64,000 nucleotides of DNA from positions 20,505,158 to 20,569,157 of the forward strand of contig CM041097.1 of assembly GCA_023079485.1 (NCBI GenBank), in the 5' to 3' direction. The notes beneath the pieces were generated by a model. The model saw nothing but the letters and a program-made list of their open reading frames with translations, made no database searches and was not told the DNA's origin. Of this stretch, positions 28,297 to 42,915 are shown piece by piece (the first letter of the stretch is position 1; each line of letters opens with the position of its first letter). Position numbers and translations under genes: made by a program. Source of the stretch: Archilochus colubris. Taxonomy: Eukaryota > Chordata > Aves > Apodiformes > Trochilidae.

Positions 28297-28330
28297 TGCC
28301 TATCCTATCCTATCAACCTATCAACTTAAA
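28297..28330 (+). repeat. (CTATC)n short tandem repeat
   Basis: Several CCTATC/CTATCAA units in a row (CCTATCCTATCCTATCAACC) form a short degenerate pentamer array. Confidence 0.6.
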
Positions 28331-31300
28331 TAGATAAGATTTGTGCGTCATAAATGCACATTTATTTTTTTAGCTGGAAACCCAAGGCAGGGGATGGGGG
28401 GTGAATGCTGAAGATGCATGGTCCATCCCCTCCCATTAGTGAGAAGACAACACAAAGCTGCAGCCAAATGTAAAAGCATTAAAATGATTAATTTTAGATT
28501 TTATTGTGTGTCAACAGAAATGTAGGATAACAAGCCTTTTTGGAAAAATTGTAGATTAAGCATTTTTCTCTCTATCAGAGTTGTGCTAAAAATGTCCTTA
28601 TTTTAATGAAGAGCAAATAGCCTTTGGACCTCATTAAAGATGTTATTACAAGTGCTGAGTGCAACTTGCTTCTGGTGCCCTTAAAGCAGGTAAGACTGGT
28701 AAATAATGACAAATAATGAATGAAAGAAAAAGTGAGACCAGGGAAAGAAAGAGAAAAATAAATGAGGTTTGTATTTAGGTTAAGAACTGCTTCTTACAAG
28801 ATCACCAAGTAGGAGTTACAGAGTGAGAAAGTGATGGGTTTAGTTGAAGTTTAAATCATGATTAGAGTTAAACAAATTTAACAGATGTGTTAAATCAAAT
28901 GTGATGCAGCTGCCATGCAGGTTTTGATACCTGTCCCCAAACACCAGGTGTCCTTTAGGCAGCAGGGAGCAGGGCCAGGGGATGTAATGTACAGCTGAGT
29001 GCTGGATGGAAGGAACACATCCAGTTCAGTCCCTCCCTCATTTCAGGGTGCTGGGCTGTAACTGGGCTCAAACTGGTGCTGAGGATGCCCAGGTTCAATG
29101 GGTGACCCCCCAGGTGGGTCCTGCAGAGGGCTGGGGTGGGTGCCTGGAGCTGGTGCTCTGCAAAACCTTCTCTTTAAGGGGAGGGTTGGTAGCTGCTGGG
29201 TTGGTGTTTTGGGGTGGTTGTTTTTGCACTGCCCTGGCCATGCAGGGAGTGTTCACTGCTCAGGAGGTTGTGATCTGGTCACCATGGGGATATCTCTGGC
29301 TCTGTCACCCTGCAGGCTCTGCTGGCAGGGATGCTGCTGGTGCAAGGTGCAAGCCCTGGGTGGGTCCCAGCAGCAGCATCCCAGCCTGCTCTGGAGCCTG
29401 GGCTCATCCTTGCTGTTATCTTTTGCAGGGATTTCAGTTGATATTTTGCAGAAGGCTCTGTTGACTGTGTGTTATTGACATATTCTTAGCTTAAAACCAT
29501 TACCATGTTAAAGCCTTGGATTTAGAAACTAATTACAAGACATTAATAGCTAAGCCCTAAGAGCTAAGTCATGCAAATGTTGCTCTCTGTAAAGTTTAAT
29601 ATACAAAAACTGTTTGAACTGCTGACTTAGTAGCTGGAGTCTAAAAGCAATCTGTAAAGGTGGCACAATCCTCCACAATTGTTTTCTAATGTGTCCATGA
29701 AATTAATGGCACAGTTGTTATGAAAGTCATATCAGGGAGTGTGGCTATTTTTCTCCCAAGTAGGTTAATTATCATTAATGTAATTATTTTTGCACTGATT
29801 TTTATTTTAATCAAGCATTGCATGAAACAATTTAGTTCAGAACAAATAGTTTATTACAGAAGTGTTTGTGGTAGGGAGAAAAAAGCAGCACTGCTTAAAT
29901 TATACACATATATTGAGTTACTTTAATCATTAAAATGAACAATTATGCTGGGCCTTATGAGGCAGGCTAAGCATTTCTTGTTAATGTTTGTTCTGTAGCA
30001 AAGATAATGAGAATTTGTACTGGAAATGGAGCTCATCCCTCAGGCTGGAGGCTTCTCTGAAGTGAGTGATACAGAGGAGCTGGGTGAGCTTGGAGCATTG
30101 GAGTTCCCCTCTCTCTAACCAGGACAGAACTGCCCTGGGCTGGTGGGGAAGTCTCAGGACCTGGGAAGGACCTATTTTAGTTGTTTGGGGTTTTTTTCTT
30201 TTTTTTGCCATTTTTGGTGGGTTGGTTTTGGTTTTTTGATTGTTCTGCTTTTCCCCTCTGTACTGTGCTGGTGGGACAACCCAGAGTCCCAGTGTCACAC
30301 AGGGGCTCTCCTGGCCCAGGTCCCATGGAGCACAGCCAGGCTTAAAGTTCTTCTTCAACACCTGATTTGAATGTCCTACCATGAACCAGTTGTGGGGTTT
30401 TTTTCCCCATTTATCAGATCAAATTGTCCATAGATGATCTATAGGAGCATCAATCTGCACACTGTACAGTGGGAGATGTGCCAGTCACCAGAACCATGTG
30501 CTATATATGATATTTATCAGATGTTGGCTGGGGCTGTGATTTCTCAGGCCATGAGACCTGTGCCTACAGCACCCACCTGGTGCTTCATCCTCCCCGGATT
30601 TGGCAGGAAAAAGTCATTGAATGTAAGCAGGTTTAGATTTGAGCAAACACAAGAACTGGGTGAATACAACAACTGCTCCCCACAGCAGGTCTGGTTTAGA
30701 GGCAGGGTTTCCAAAGGTAACATGTCTCAAGGGAGCTGCAGCAAAAGATGGAAGAAGGAGGGAGAGGAAAAGGGGGTCAGAAAAAAGCATCCATCAGGCA
30801 CAACTGTTATCTGCTGAAGCAGCCAAGTGCACAGATGAACCTGTGATTGCTTTGGTTTGCAGTTCTGAAAGGAGCTACATAACAATTAATTTCAAAGACA
30901 AAAAACGTTTCAAAAATATTCTGTTCTGAGTGGGGAAAGTGCTTCTGGCTTGACTCAGATTCTCCCCTCCCAGTGCCAGGCTCTGGTGCCAGGTGGTTTA
31001 CCTTACGGGTGGTTTTCATCCTTCATTTCCTTGCCAGAAGCAGCAAAACACTGCCAATCCCTGAGGCCAGTGGGACAGCCTCATCCTGGGGTTAGCTCAG
31101 GAGAGCAGAAAAAGGACTTTCCATAGTTTTGCCTGATGTTCTGCTTATCTCTTTACACACAGCATCTGCCCAGAATCAGGTCCCTTTAGGCTGTCCCAGC
31201 TGCCCAGCAACACCATGGAATATATTTGAGAACATGGAAATTCATCCTCTCCTAGGTATGGGGGTGTGGGGAGCCACCCCCACCTTCCCTGGTGCTGTCA

Positions 31301-31375
31301 GATATTAGAATGCAGGGAATTGGTGGGGATCCTTCCCTCATGAGCTGGTCCAGCTGCAGGCAGGGGGATGCTTTC

Positions 31376-31425
31376 TCATTTCATAGCACTGCAGGCTGGA
31401 AAAAGACCCAAAAGTGCCTGCTGTG
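31376..31425 (-). mobile_element. Possible CR1 3'-end fragment, antisense
   Basis: CATTTCATAGCACTGCAGG followed by CTGGAAAAAGACCC resembles the reverse complement of a CR1 3' end. The match is short and weak. Confidence 0.35.
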
Positions 31426-33056
31426 TGTAGGAGTGATGGTGCAAGGAGCCTGGAGCCTCGTGTGTCCCTGCCAGCTGCACAGCTCAGCAGTGCTCACCCT
31501 TCTCTCTGCTTTGGGAAAGGGCAAGACACAAAGCAGTGCTGAAGAACAGTGGAGGAAGTTGTGAGCTGTTGGGTCCCTTGGATCTTTAGGGAATTGTCAC
31601 GAAACTTTTCTCACCTGCTTGCTGGGTCAGGAATCTTGGTCCTGGGTCTCTTTCCTCACCATCCCTTTGGTTCTCTCCTGCTCCCATCTTTTGTCCTGTC
31701 CCTGCAGCCTGCTCAGAGCAGGGCAGAGCAGTGGCTCTGTGGGCTCCTGCTCAGAGCTTCCATGAGACCAAGCTGCCAGGCTTTGTGTTCTCCTGCACCA
31801 TCAGCATCCTTCAGCTGCTGTAAGCTGCAGTCCTTCAGCTCAGCCTGCTCGGGATGCAGAGTTTGTGGATTATTTTTTTTTTTTATTTCCAGACTAAGTT
31901 GTGAATATTAAAGGTTAATGAAGTTTCTCGAGCAGTGGCAGACCTCTAGAATATCTCTTATTGAGGGATTATTTTTATAATGTTCACAGCAGAGGCTATT
32001 GGTAGCAGTATTTGAGCAGTGAGTGACTTCAGGAGTTTTTTTCAAATGTGTGGAATGAAGATGATACAGGATCTATTTTGAATTAAATTAGGAAATTGAG
32101 ACTTAATCCTTCAATTTGAGACTTGCAAACCCCAGTTTCTGTGTACATTAATAACCAAGGCAGCTGAGTCACAAACTCACTTCAGAATTTTTCACTTGTA
32201 GGGAAAAGAGTGGAGCTTGTAAGCATTCCAGGAACCTAAAAACCCAAACAGCTGGAATTTTGGTTTTAATACCACTTATTCACATCTGCCCCAGGGGATC
32301 AGGTTTTAGATTTGGAGAAGCCACAGACACAGAGCAGCTGTTGGAGCCCCTGAGATTCCAGGCAGCTGAGCTGGCACCTGGGGCAAGGAATTGTCACTGG
32401 GAAGGGCAGGTTCCAGCCTGGTTGGGGGGCCCAGTGCTAACCCCCCTTGTTCCTAGAAACCAGGAACTCTGGTGTTACTCTGGAATATTTTGGAATGATT
32501 TGTGAGTATTTTCCTGTGGTGCTTGGGAGCCTTTGTGCCCAGGCTGTGGAGCTCAGGTTTCTGAGGGCTGCAGAGCAAGTGAGACTTTCCATGTGCTTAA
32601 TGTCAGGATTTCTCATTTGCATTCCCAGCAGCACGGATGGCATTTCCAGAGTGGAGTGGGGCTTTGAAGTGAAATATTATCTAATTACTGCATTTTTCAT
32701 TGATGACTATTTTCTTTGTCTTTCATACTCCTTACATGGCTCCTGTAGCAGCTCTCACCACCCTCTCACTGATTCCATGCCCTGTGTGAGACACATTTCC
32801 ACCTCATTTCAGGTATTATGCTGGGCAGTGGCAGCTCCAAGAAGGGAGAGCTCTTGTCCCAGTCTGGGTAAGGAGCCCCAAGCTCTGGAAAGCAGGTTTG
32901 TGGCTGTAATTCCTGCCTTCCCTCCAGCCCCATCTGCATGGACCAGAGGTTTGCACAGAGCTGCCTTATCTGATGGTGTCTGTCCTTCCACCAGAGGTAA
33001 CTGCTCATCCACATGAAAAATGAGGGTGGGAAGTGCAGTGGCAGGGGCAGACACCA

Positions 33057-33072
33057 GCGTGTGTGTGTGTGG
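33057..33072 (+). repeat. (GT)n microsatellite
   Basis: A short uninterrupted GT run about 130 bp upstream of exon D. Confidence 0.7.
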
Positions 33073-33169
33073 CTCCTGCTGCTTTCCCAGGACTCTGCCA
33101 CAGATAAAGTTGATCCCTTTGTTGTAGGTCCCTCCATGGTCCTCCCCCCCTCCAGCATCACCTCCCTAA

Positions 33170-34162
<993 letters not shown>

Positions 34163-37100
34163 TGATGTGTGAGGATTTGTTGCAGCCAGGAATTACCTTC
34201 TGACCCTCAGCTTTACCCAGGTTTTAAAGCAAGCAGGGTACAGCTCGTTCTCCTTCTCTGCCTACTTGGTGGGCTATTCATTTGATAAAGTGGCAAGTGA
34301 TCAATAGCAATCATATAAGCCATTAGTTTTATTGTTGCAACCATTTCAGTTGTGTCTTTTCAGTAGGACAAGTGGGAATTAGCTGTCCCGTTTGTCCAGA
34401 AAGAGCCATCTCTTAACTAAATCATTTTGAATACAAGGTGTAAGCAAGAAAATAGTGAAAAGATAGTCAGGTAGTCTGGTGTGCTCCTGGAGCTTGGCAC
34501 CCAGGGCAATGTTTGTTCTGGGTGCTGTGCTTCTCATATCACAGCCCTAGGACACATTTATACCATGGAGTAAATAGCCTGTCCTGAGCTCCAGCTGCTG
34601 AGCCCTGACAGCCCCTGCATTCTGCATGGGTTATTTCTGAACTAACCCAGGCACATTTACCTCCTGGCTCATGGCAAGGGGATGGCAGAGTCCTGGGGTG
34701 AAAGCCAGGTTGCTCCTCTTTGTAAGTGAGGTCCAGTGAAACCCCTGGAGTTCAGGCACCTAAAGCCAGCCCCAAACCTTGCAGTGCCATGACTTCAGAA
34801 CGTCAGGGTCTCATCCCTTAGTCGTGCTGTGACAAACAGAAATTATTGTGAAGTGCTGTCGGACTCAATTAAAAGATTCCTGTTGCTGTGAGAGGCATCC
34901 AGCACTGCAGAGGAGTCTGCAGGTTCCCTGTCCTGGGGCTCCCACCCTGCTCATGGCTGTAGGAATGGGCACCCAGGGAGAGCCAGAGCAGCTCTGCCTG
35001 GGAGGAGATGCAAAGCTTGGTCAGCTCTGGGCTTTGCTGCCAAGAGAAATTAGGTTTCAAGAGCTCTGTGTATGTACATCAAGTCAGGTCTGCTGGGACC
35101 CCAAGGCAGTGCTGAGGCTGAGGCTGGGATGGTCTGGGGGTGCAGACATCAGCAGCTCCTCTTTGGGCTCACACCAAGTGGGGAGAAAGTCACTCCCTGC
35201 TTCCCTGTTTCCCCTTGTCTTGTTGGTGAGGCCATGGAGAAAGGAAGCAATAAACAGCCAGAGGACAAGGTAACTCATTTTCCAAAACATTGTTGGAAGG
35301 TCTGTAGGCAAGATCTGCACTTTAGGTCTTTAAAAGGGGAGGTTCACAGTCACTCAGTGTTGAACAGGGGAAAGATCTCAGCCAGCCCATGAGGGACTGA
35401 GCATTGCATCCCCTCAGCTCAACCCAAACTGCCCTGTGCAGGAAAGACCCTGCCCTGCTTCCTGCTCCATCTTCATTTCAGTTTGTTCTTCCACAGAAGC
35501 TGGGGGCAGGCTCACTGTGGGGGATAAAATGACTGCAGCTTTTCAGAGGGTGAGCAAATTTCATCTGCCAGCCAAGACATCCCCTGAGGTGCCAGGGATG
35601 GGGTTCTCAGAGCTGTTCAACTTGGGGGTTGTCGGGGTCAGGCTGAGCAGGGCTGAGCCCTGCTTTGCCTGCAGGTCTCTTCCAGAGGAAGGTCTCAGCC
35701 CTCAAGGGAATGGATGTCAACTGTAAAGGAGGCTGCCAAGCCTTACAAATGCTTCCAACACCTCTGCTCTCCCTGTCGAGGGAGAGACAAGGAGCAGCAT
35801 CAGAGGCTTTGGAGGGAGCTGTGCCCGTTTGTAGTTGTGGGCTGCTGCAGGGAGCAGCTTTGTGCTCTCTGCCTGGGGATGCTTCAGGGTGACCCAGACT
35901 AAGTGCTTTAAAATGTTGTCTGCAAAGATTTAATAGGTGATAGAGAGAGGCAAAGAATTCCAAAGGCAGCTGCCAGCAGTGGGAACAATTTAGCAGCAGA
36001 AGCTGTCAGTGTCCATGCAGCCACAGAGCTGAATTACTCTGCCCTTCTTTAAGAGCCTGAGATTCTTGTACAAACTCAAGGAGGACAGTGCAGGAGCTGG
36101 TGATTAACTGGGTCTCACACAGAGCACACGGGAAGGCACAGAAAGCTGCTGTGTTCTGTCCCACCAGCAGCCCAGCGTGGCCATCCCTGTGCCACGGGTG
36201 TGCAGCACCCAGGTGTGGTACCCACAGGGGATGTCCCCAGGTTTCCCCCTCTGCTCTGCCCAGGGAACAAGCTGCAGTTGCTTGGATTTCTTTCCTGCCT
36301 CCCTTTCTGGGAGGGGGGTGCAGGGGCTGTATTTTGTGCTGGGTAGTGATTTGCTGTCACATATTTTCCCTGGGAAGGATTGTGCTGCAGCCCAGCCACA
36401 CAGGTCTCTGCTGAAATGGGAATTGCACCTGCTGAAAAGATCACACAACACCATCTTTTAAACTGAGAAATGGTGTTGTATATAACACTGTGGTTTTCAC
36501 TCTACGGATTTATTTCCTTTTATCAATAAATACAAGCAGAATGTTGTTTGGTAGAGAGCATATTGAAAATACACACCTCGTTTAGGGGGGAAATAACAAC
36601 CACAACAGCAAAAAAAGAACCAGAGCTGTGCTGCAAGTCATTCATAAAGGGGAAATAATTTTCCTCCTCCTGCAGGAGGAGGACTTGCAGAGCCTGGTGT
36701 GGTTTGAGGGAAGTGAGATGTGCAGGGCCAGAGGAGACATTACCTGGATGGGGGGGGACACACATGGAAAAAGCAAATTCCTGACTTTTGTAGAGCTTGC
36801 AGTTACTTGGTGTCTTTGCTATCTAAAAAACCAGAAAACATCAGGTCAGTCACTATTTTCAGGCTGGGTTTGGTACTCTGGGGGTTTGTTCAGCTTTGGG
36901 AAGGGCTGCTCTGCTCCAGGGCTTGGGGCTGTCCTGCAGGCTGGGTTTCCATCTCTCATCCTGTACCCATCAGTATTTATTCTCTAATGCTGGTGGAACC
37001 TCTGAGGTGCAGGACACAGCCCTGGGGCTGGAATGGTGAATGAAATTTCCTGAATGTAATACTGATAAACCAGGTCCCTTTACTGGCAAACCTGCACCTT

Positions 37101-39439
37101 CATGCAGGACCTGCCTGAAGCCCCTGGGGGACTTTTCCTGCCCCTGCTTTGCCTGCCTGGGCCAGGCCTGGGGCAGATGCTGGGCTGGCAGCATCCCATC
37201 TCCTGAGGAGCTGGAGATGTGGGGCTGTGCCTGCAGGCTCCTCAGATCTTGAGGGAAGGATGCAGCTGGGCAAGCTGCCAGCACTCTAACAGGTAGATGA
37301 AAAGAAGTGATGGTGTCTGTGGGTTTGAAGTCCAAATCTGTGCTCTTGAGCCATGTGCAGATGAAGCTGTGTGTGCTGCATATTCCCCTAAGATCTTATT
37401 TTCTCAAATTATGTCATTGAACTAACAGAGAGAGAGATGTCATCATTACATTTTTATGTTTCACAGAGATGCTATTGCCCTGTAGCTGTGATTACTTTTA
37501 TTTAGTAATTGCTAAGATTAAAAAACTACATTTCTGGAGATGTCTACAAGACAGTAATAACTGCCAGCACACTCCAGAATATATTCTCCAAATAGGATTT
37601 TTTTTTTCAAAGTATTTTCAGGACTTTTTTTTCCAAGTTAAAGAAGTTGTAATAATGGCTCAGTGGGTGGTGATGGCTCCTCAGCCCCTGTGGTTCTCCT
37701 GCTTGGGAGCTTTGTCCAGCCTGGACTGAAGAGAAGCAGGGAAGAGTTGGCCATGTGGCCATCATTTCCCATCAGTTTATTTCTGCATCCAGAATGAGCA
37801 AGCTTTGGTTGAAAGGTCTGTTTAATTGTGACACAACTATAACTGTAATCCACTCTGAAGCCCATAATCCCAGCTGCTCCTCCCCCTTCTTTCCTGCTTC
37901 TCTATTTTTTTTTTGTCCCATTTTATTCAGACCAATAAGCAGGGCGAGGCAGATCCATTTGGCAGCAACACTTTTACTTATTGTGCTGGATGTCACAAAA
38001 TACTATAATTTGAAGGAGCACTCAAGGTGGATTCTTATTCAGATTAAATAATGTCACATTACCAGCACACCACTTCAGTGGATGTTCTATTTTTTGGAGA
38101 AACTAAGTTACCCTTCAATTCTCTGTAACACAAATACAGATTAACCAGGTAGGACACACATTTATTTTCTCCCCTGGGAAGGCTCAAGATGACAGTTGCT
38201 ATAGCAACCCTGCATATGTGGATTTGGGAGTTATGAGGATTTTAATGTCACATTTGTTGGAGTTTTACACTGTGGGATGATGGAGAAAATTGGGCTTTGA
38301 GGTTCCTGGGGAATGTGACTTTGAATCCACCAGAATCTGGGGCTCAGGCATGAATTGCAGCTTTCCTTTAAAGCAAGCATCCTGGTACCTGCCTCAGCTC
38401 ATTAACCACAAACATTAATTTCTCTCTTTGCTCTGCTCTCTATTTGCCTGTGGTTTCATTACCCTGCAGAGCTCCATGTCCAGATCTTGAGGTTCTTAAT
38501 TCCATCCAGCCTCAAGACTGAGAAAACCATGGAGAATAATGACCTGGGCAATCATGGTCTGGAGGTCTGGCAGTAAAAGAGTCCCCTATAAAGTGAACTT
38601 GTGTGGGGTATTGGCACTACTGGCAGGGAGGTCTCCATCTTAATGGAGAGAAAATTAAATGTTCTTTGAAATCTAGAAATTAAATAATCAGTGGATTTTT
38701 TTAGGTCCATGAAGCACCCATGGGACCCCCCAAGCTACAGAAACCAACCCCAAAAAAAAATAAATAAAAAAGGAGCAGTTGTGTAAGAAATGGGTCCTGG
38801 CTCTGGCCCATCCACATGCATCCCATTTGCAGGGCTGGAGCTGCTCTTCTATAGACCAGGCTTGACCCTTGGTTTTTCAAAAGCACTTAAAATCACTTTT
38901 GTAGAGCATTAAATGTTTCCTGAAGTTTTGCTGCTCTCTGAAGTGAGACTAAAATGGCACATTAATAAGTGTTGCCATGAAATTCCTTGTAATTGCATTT
39001 CTGCTCTGGGTAGGAAACAATGAGTGGTGGGAAAATATCTCTGTACGTTTAAAAGTGGTTTTAAAGCTTTAATTTTCACTTCTTTCTGGAACTATATAAC
39101 AATTCTGGATTCTTATCCACCACTAATTTGTATAATGTTCAGCCAGGCAAAGCCTGCAGTGTTTCTGAAATGAATGCAATAATCACAGTAATAAGGGATT
39201 TTACAGATGGATTTAAAACTGCAAGTCAGAAGCATTCTATCAGCTGGCAGGCAGCAATTTTAGCAGCACCCAGAAATCCAGCTGAAGGTGTGGGTTGTCC
39301 TGTAGGTGTTCTCAGGCTGTGCTCAGCACTGGGATGCTCAGAGTGGCCTCAGGACTGCATTAACCACAGTGATAGGAGCAGCATGGAGGGGGGGTAGGGG
39401 AAGATTTGGCAACCCAAACTGGGCAGAAAATAATCCCCA

Positions 39440-39545
39440 GGAGTTGGGCACAGGGTGGGAGCTGAACCCTGTGCTCTTCAAAGAGGCATCTTGAATCTCA
39501 GAGGTCCTTTCCAGCCTGGCTGATTCTGTGATTCTGTGAATGTCT
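39440..39545 (+). mobile_element. CR1 LINE 3'-end fragment
   Basis: AGAGGTCCTTTCCAGCCTGG is followed by CTGATTCTGTGATTCTGTGA, the diagnostic CR1 3' core and terminal octamer repeats (ATTCTGTG twice). The 5' limit is uncertain because the upstream part is strongly diverged. Confidence 0.8.
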
Positions 39546-42500
39546 GGAAAGGTGAAGAAATGTTGGTGATAACTGCATCCCAACCTCTTGCCCTGTGTTG
39601 TTGCCAGGTCAGGACACTTCTGGCAGAGGGATGTTCTGGCTGGGAGAGCTCTCAGCACCTTCTTGTTCCAGCCCAGACAGTGAAAGGCTGCAGCACCCCA
39701 AAAATTGCAGCCTGTGCTGTCTCAGCTGTCAAGGCAGGTACTGAGAGCTAGGCAGCAGGAAAGAGCTCATGCTCTGCGTGAAGGAAGAGGTGATTAGAGT
39801 AATTAGCTACTCCTCAGAAGACCAGAAATTAATGGTGATTATGATTCTTGAAGCAACAGAAGCGTAAGGTAGATGTAGCACTGATCTGGTTTATCCCATT
39901 TGGCTGCACTGTAATGCTCCTCTCACGTTAATACTTGTATAGTGAATCCTAACAGCAGGAGAGCCCAGGGCCACCATCCTGTGCCAGATAATTACCTGAG
40001 GAGGAGGAGGAGAAGGGTGGAGGTTCCCAAGGCAGAGATGCCAGAGCCCTGAGCCAGTCATCCTCTGTGCTCCTGCAGCCACAGCCTTCCAGGAATGTCT
40101 GGGGGGGAGCTAAAAGATAATTAACAGCCAATTCACTTTGTGAGATGTTCAATTACTGGAGCAGGTATCTCCATAAAGGGCTGATAGTGCTGCAGGCTCA
40201 CAGCTCCCGGGTCCAGCAGCCCCGACGTGGTCCCGCAGTCCCCGGGGACTCTTTGAAGCCTGGGAGGATTCTGCTTTGATGTCTGATGGGGAAAGTGAGG
40301 GCTCTCTTTGCTGTGATAATTCCAGCCTTCCCCATTCCCTTCTGTGTCAGGGAGAGAGAGAAATAAGCTGGTTCAGAAGATGGAAAATAAATGGAACCTG
40401 AGAGGAGGGTGCATTGCAGAGGGAAAAACATGGGCTGGCAAAGCCAGAGAGACTCAGCAGCTCCCTCTGCACCATCAGAGCAAAGCTGTGGGACTGTGAT
40501 GGGGCACAGACCTCTGCCCAGCTCTGTGCCAGCACCCACCAGCACCCAGCTGCTTCACAGGGTGGGACTCTCTGTGCTCTGTGGTTCCCTGCCTGTACTT
40601 AACTTTCTCTGGCTAAAAAGAGATGTCAGTTCTAAAGGGAGAACCATGTGGGTGTTTCATGCATGGTGTTGACAAGTTCTGCTTGGGTTCCTTATGGTTT
40701 GGTTTGGGTTTTTTTTAGAAAATGTAGAACTGCCAGGAGAGCTTTCTGTCTGAAAAGCAATCTCTGGATAGGTCCCTGCCACCTCACCTGGGGGTTGTAT
40801 CTGCAGCAGGAGCTGACAGCACCTCTCCGGGACATAACTGTGGTTCCATTTGGTCCAGAGGATTAATTACTTTGTTGCTGAAACTTTCTCTTTGTGTTTC
40901 AGCATCTCTGCGATGTCAAACTCTCTGCAGCTCACAGCAACGTTTCTCCAGCAGAGCTGTTGGATCCACCCTGCAACTCCTGTTGGGTGTCAGGGATGGG
41001 GAGGGGGAGAATTTTTTCTGGATTTCAGTGCTGACAACAACAAAAACTCAGTCTTGCAAAACCCTCTCAGAGGAGAACAGTGCTTCTGAGTCCTGTAAAT
41101 AGTCACAGGGAGCTCAAGGCAGCTGCGTGTCTGGCTGAGGGGTAACTGCAGCACCACAAAATAGCTCTTCAAAGTTAGTTTCCAAGGAAGTAATCATAAA
41201 ATTATCTCATTTGCTCAGAACAGGGGAGGGCAAGTTTATTTGAATGTCTTTGCAGATATTTTCAATTTGTGATAATCTATTTTAATGGCTGCTCTGAATT
41301 TCCTGTGGATGTGAAGCTGGAGATAAGTGCATTACAGAGATGATGTGGTTTCCCAGAGCTTGGTTGCCTTTTTGTTGGGTTTTGTTTGTTGGTTTTTTTC
41401 CCTGCAGCCCTGGTTCTCATCTAGACTGTGTTTTTGAGTCCTTGATTCAGGTGGGATGATTTGGGGCTGTGTTGAAGGGGCATTTCCCAAGCTGAACTCT
41501 GGGGCTGTCCCACAACAAGTGGGCAGAGGCTGCTGGGCTCTGGCAGGTCTGTGCTCTGGGGTTGCAGTTTGGTGTTTGCTGCAGGAAGCCTCAGTTCCCA
41601 TTAATGCCTCTTTGTTTGAATGAGAATTAATCATCTTTTCAGAAAAATCCTGTAGATCATGGCTAACATTGTGAGACAAATACTAAGAGCTGAAACAGTG
41701 TTTTGTGATCACCACCAGTTTCAGAACCCCACGGGTATTGTGGAAACATAATAATGTTATTTTGAGTAAGAAATAATGGCTGCTGATTCTAAGCTCATCC
41801 AGGAACAAAAAAAAGAACTATGAAGGGCTTATTCAGTACAATGTAAGTTATGCAGATGTTTCTCAATTTTCTTGCTGAACTTGTCCCTTGTCAGGGTTTC
41901 ATTTGATCAAACCATTTCAGCAGAAAGAATGGATCCTTAAGCACTTTTGTCACTGCCTGCAAATGGTTTATGCAAGCAGCCCAGGCAAGTGCAGGGAATC
42001 AAGCATCCTTGTCAGTCCCAGGGGAAGGAGCATCCTTCACTGCCCCTCCTTGAGTCACACATTCAGAGGGAGCTTTTTCTTCTGTTCATTTTAGAATAAA
42101 CAGAAACAAAATGGGAGCAGAAAACAAACCCACCAGGAGCCACCCAAGTGATGGCCACTGCTCCACCCAGGGCAGCTTGGGGATGGGCACCACCCCCAGT
42201 ACAGCTGATGTTCTGTCTGAGAGAGCAAGGCCAAAATGACTGAAAAAAAAAATCCCCAGCTTCAGGGACTGATAAGGAAATCTGCCCCATCACCCAGCAA
42301 ATGCTCCCTTGGTCATGAGGATGGTTGCAGTTTGCTCTGAGTGAGATCTAATGCAAAAATGTCAGGTCCTCTGTGTATATCAGGGAGCTAAATATAGCTG
42401 GGTTTGCAGAGGGAGAAAACAGCTTTCTTGAAAGTGCATTTTCAGTCTGGCGAGGCCAATTTAATGCAAAGCAAAAAGAGGTTTCACTGGGTGTAAGGGA

Positions 42501-42886
42501 TGAACACAACAATATTGACCTGAAGGATTTATTTGTTGTTTTAAATGGTTAAAGCAGGCATGTAATAACAATAAAAGCAGAAACCATCACACTCAGTCAA
42601 AGGAATTACCTTGTATTTTGTCTTTGAGGCATAAGCTTAGCAGAAGGTTGAAAAGAAACAATAATGAATTCTGGTGGACTGAAGCAGAAATGTTGTGTCC
42701 CGAGTGTCCCCCAGCAGAAGTGATCTCAGGTGTGTTTAGACCTCTGCAGTGGTAAAAAAATCCCTCTTTGTGGTCATCAAACCCAACTCAGGGCACAGCC
42801 TGGGCTGGGCCAGGGCAGGGGGTGTCTGGTGCTCCCTGGGGTGCTGGGGAAGGACCCTGCAGCTTCTGTCCTCTGGCAGCAGCAGT

Positions 42887-42915
42887 GGCTGCAGTGGCTG
42901 CAGTGGCAGCAGTGT
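42887..42915 (+). repeat. (GTGGCTGCA)n short tandem repeat
   Basis: Three copies of a GTGGCTGCA/GTGGCAGCA nonamer lie in tandem. It is a small intronic repeat. Confidence 0.6.

Noticed and set aside
37710..37745. CCAGCCTGGACTGAAGAGAA resembling an internal CR1 block
   Set aside because: The match is short and neighbouring CR1 blocks are absent.
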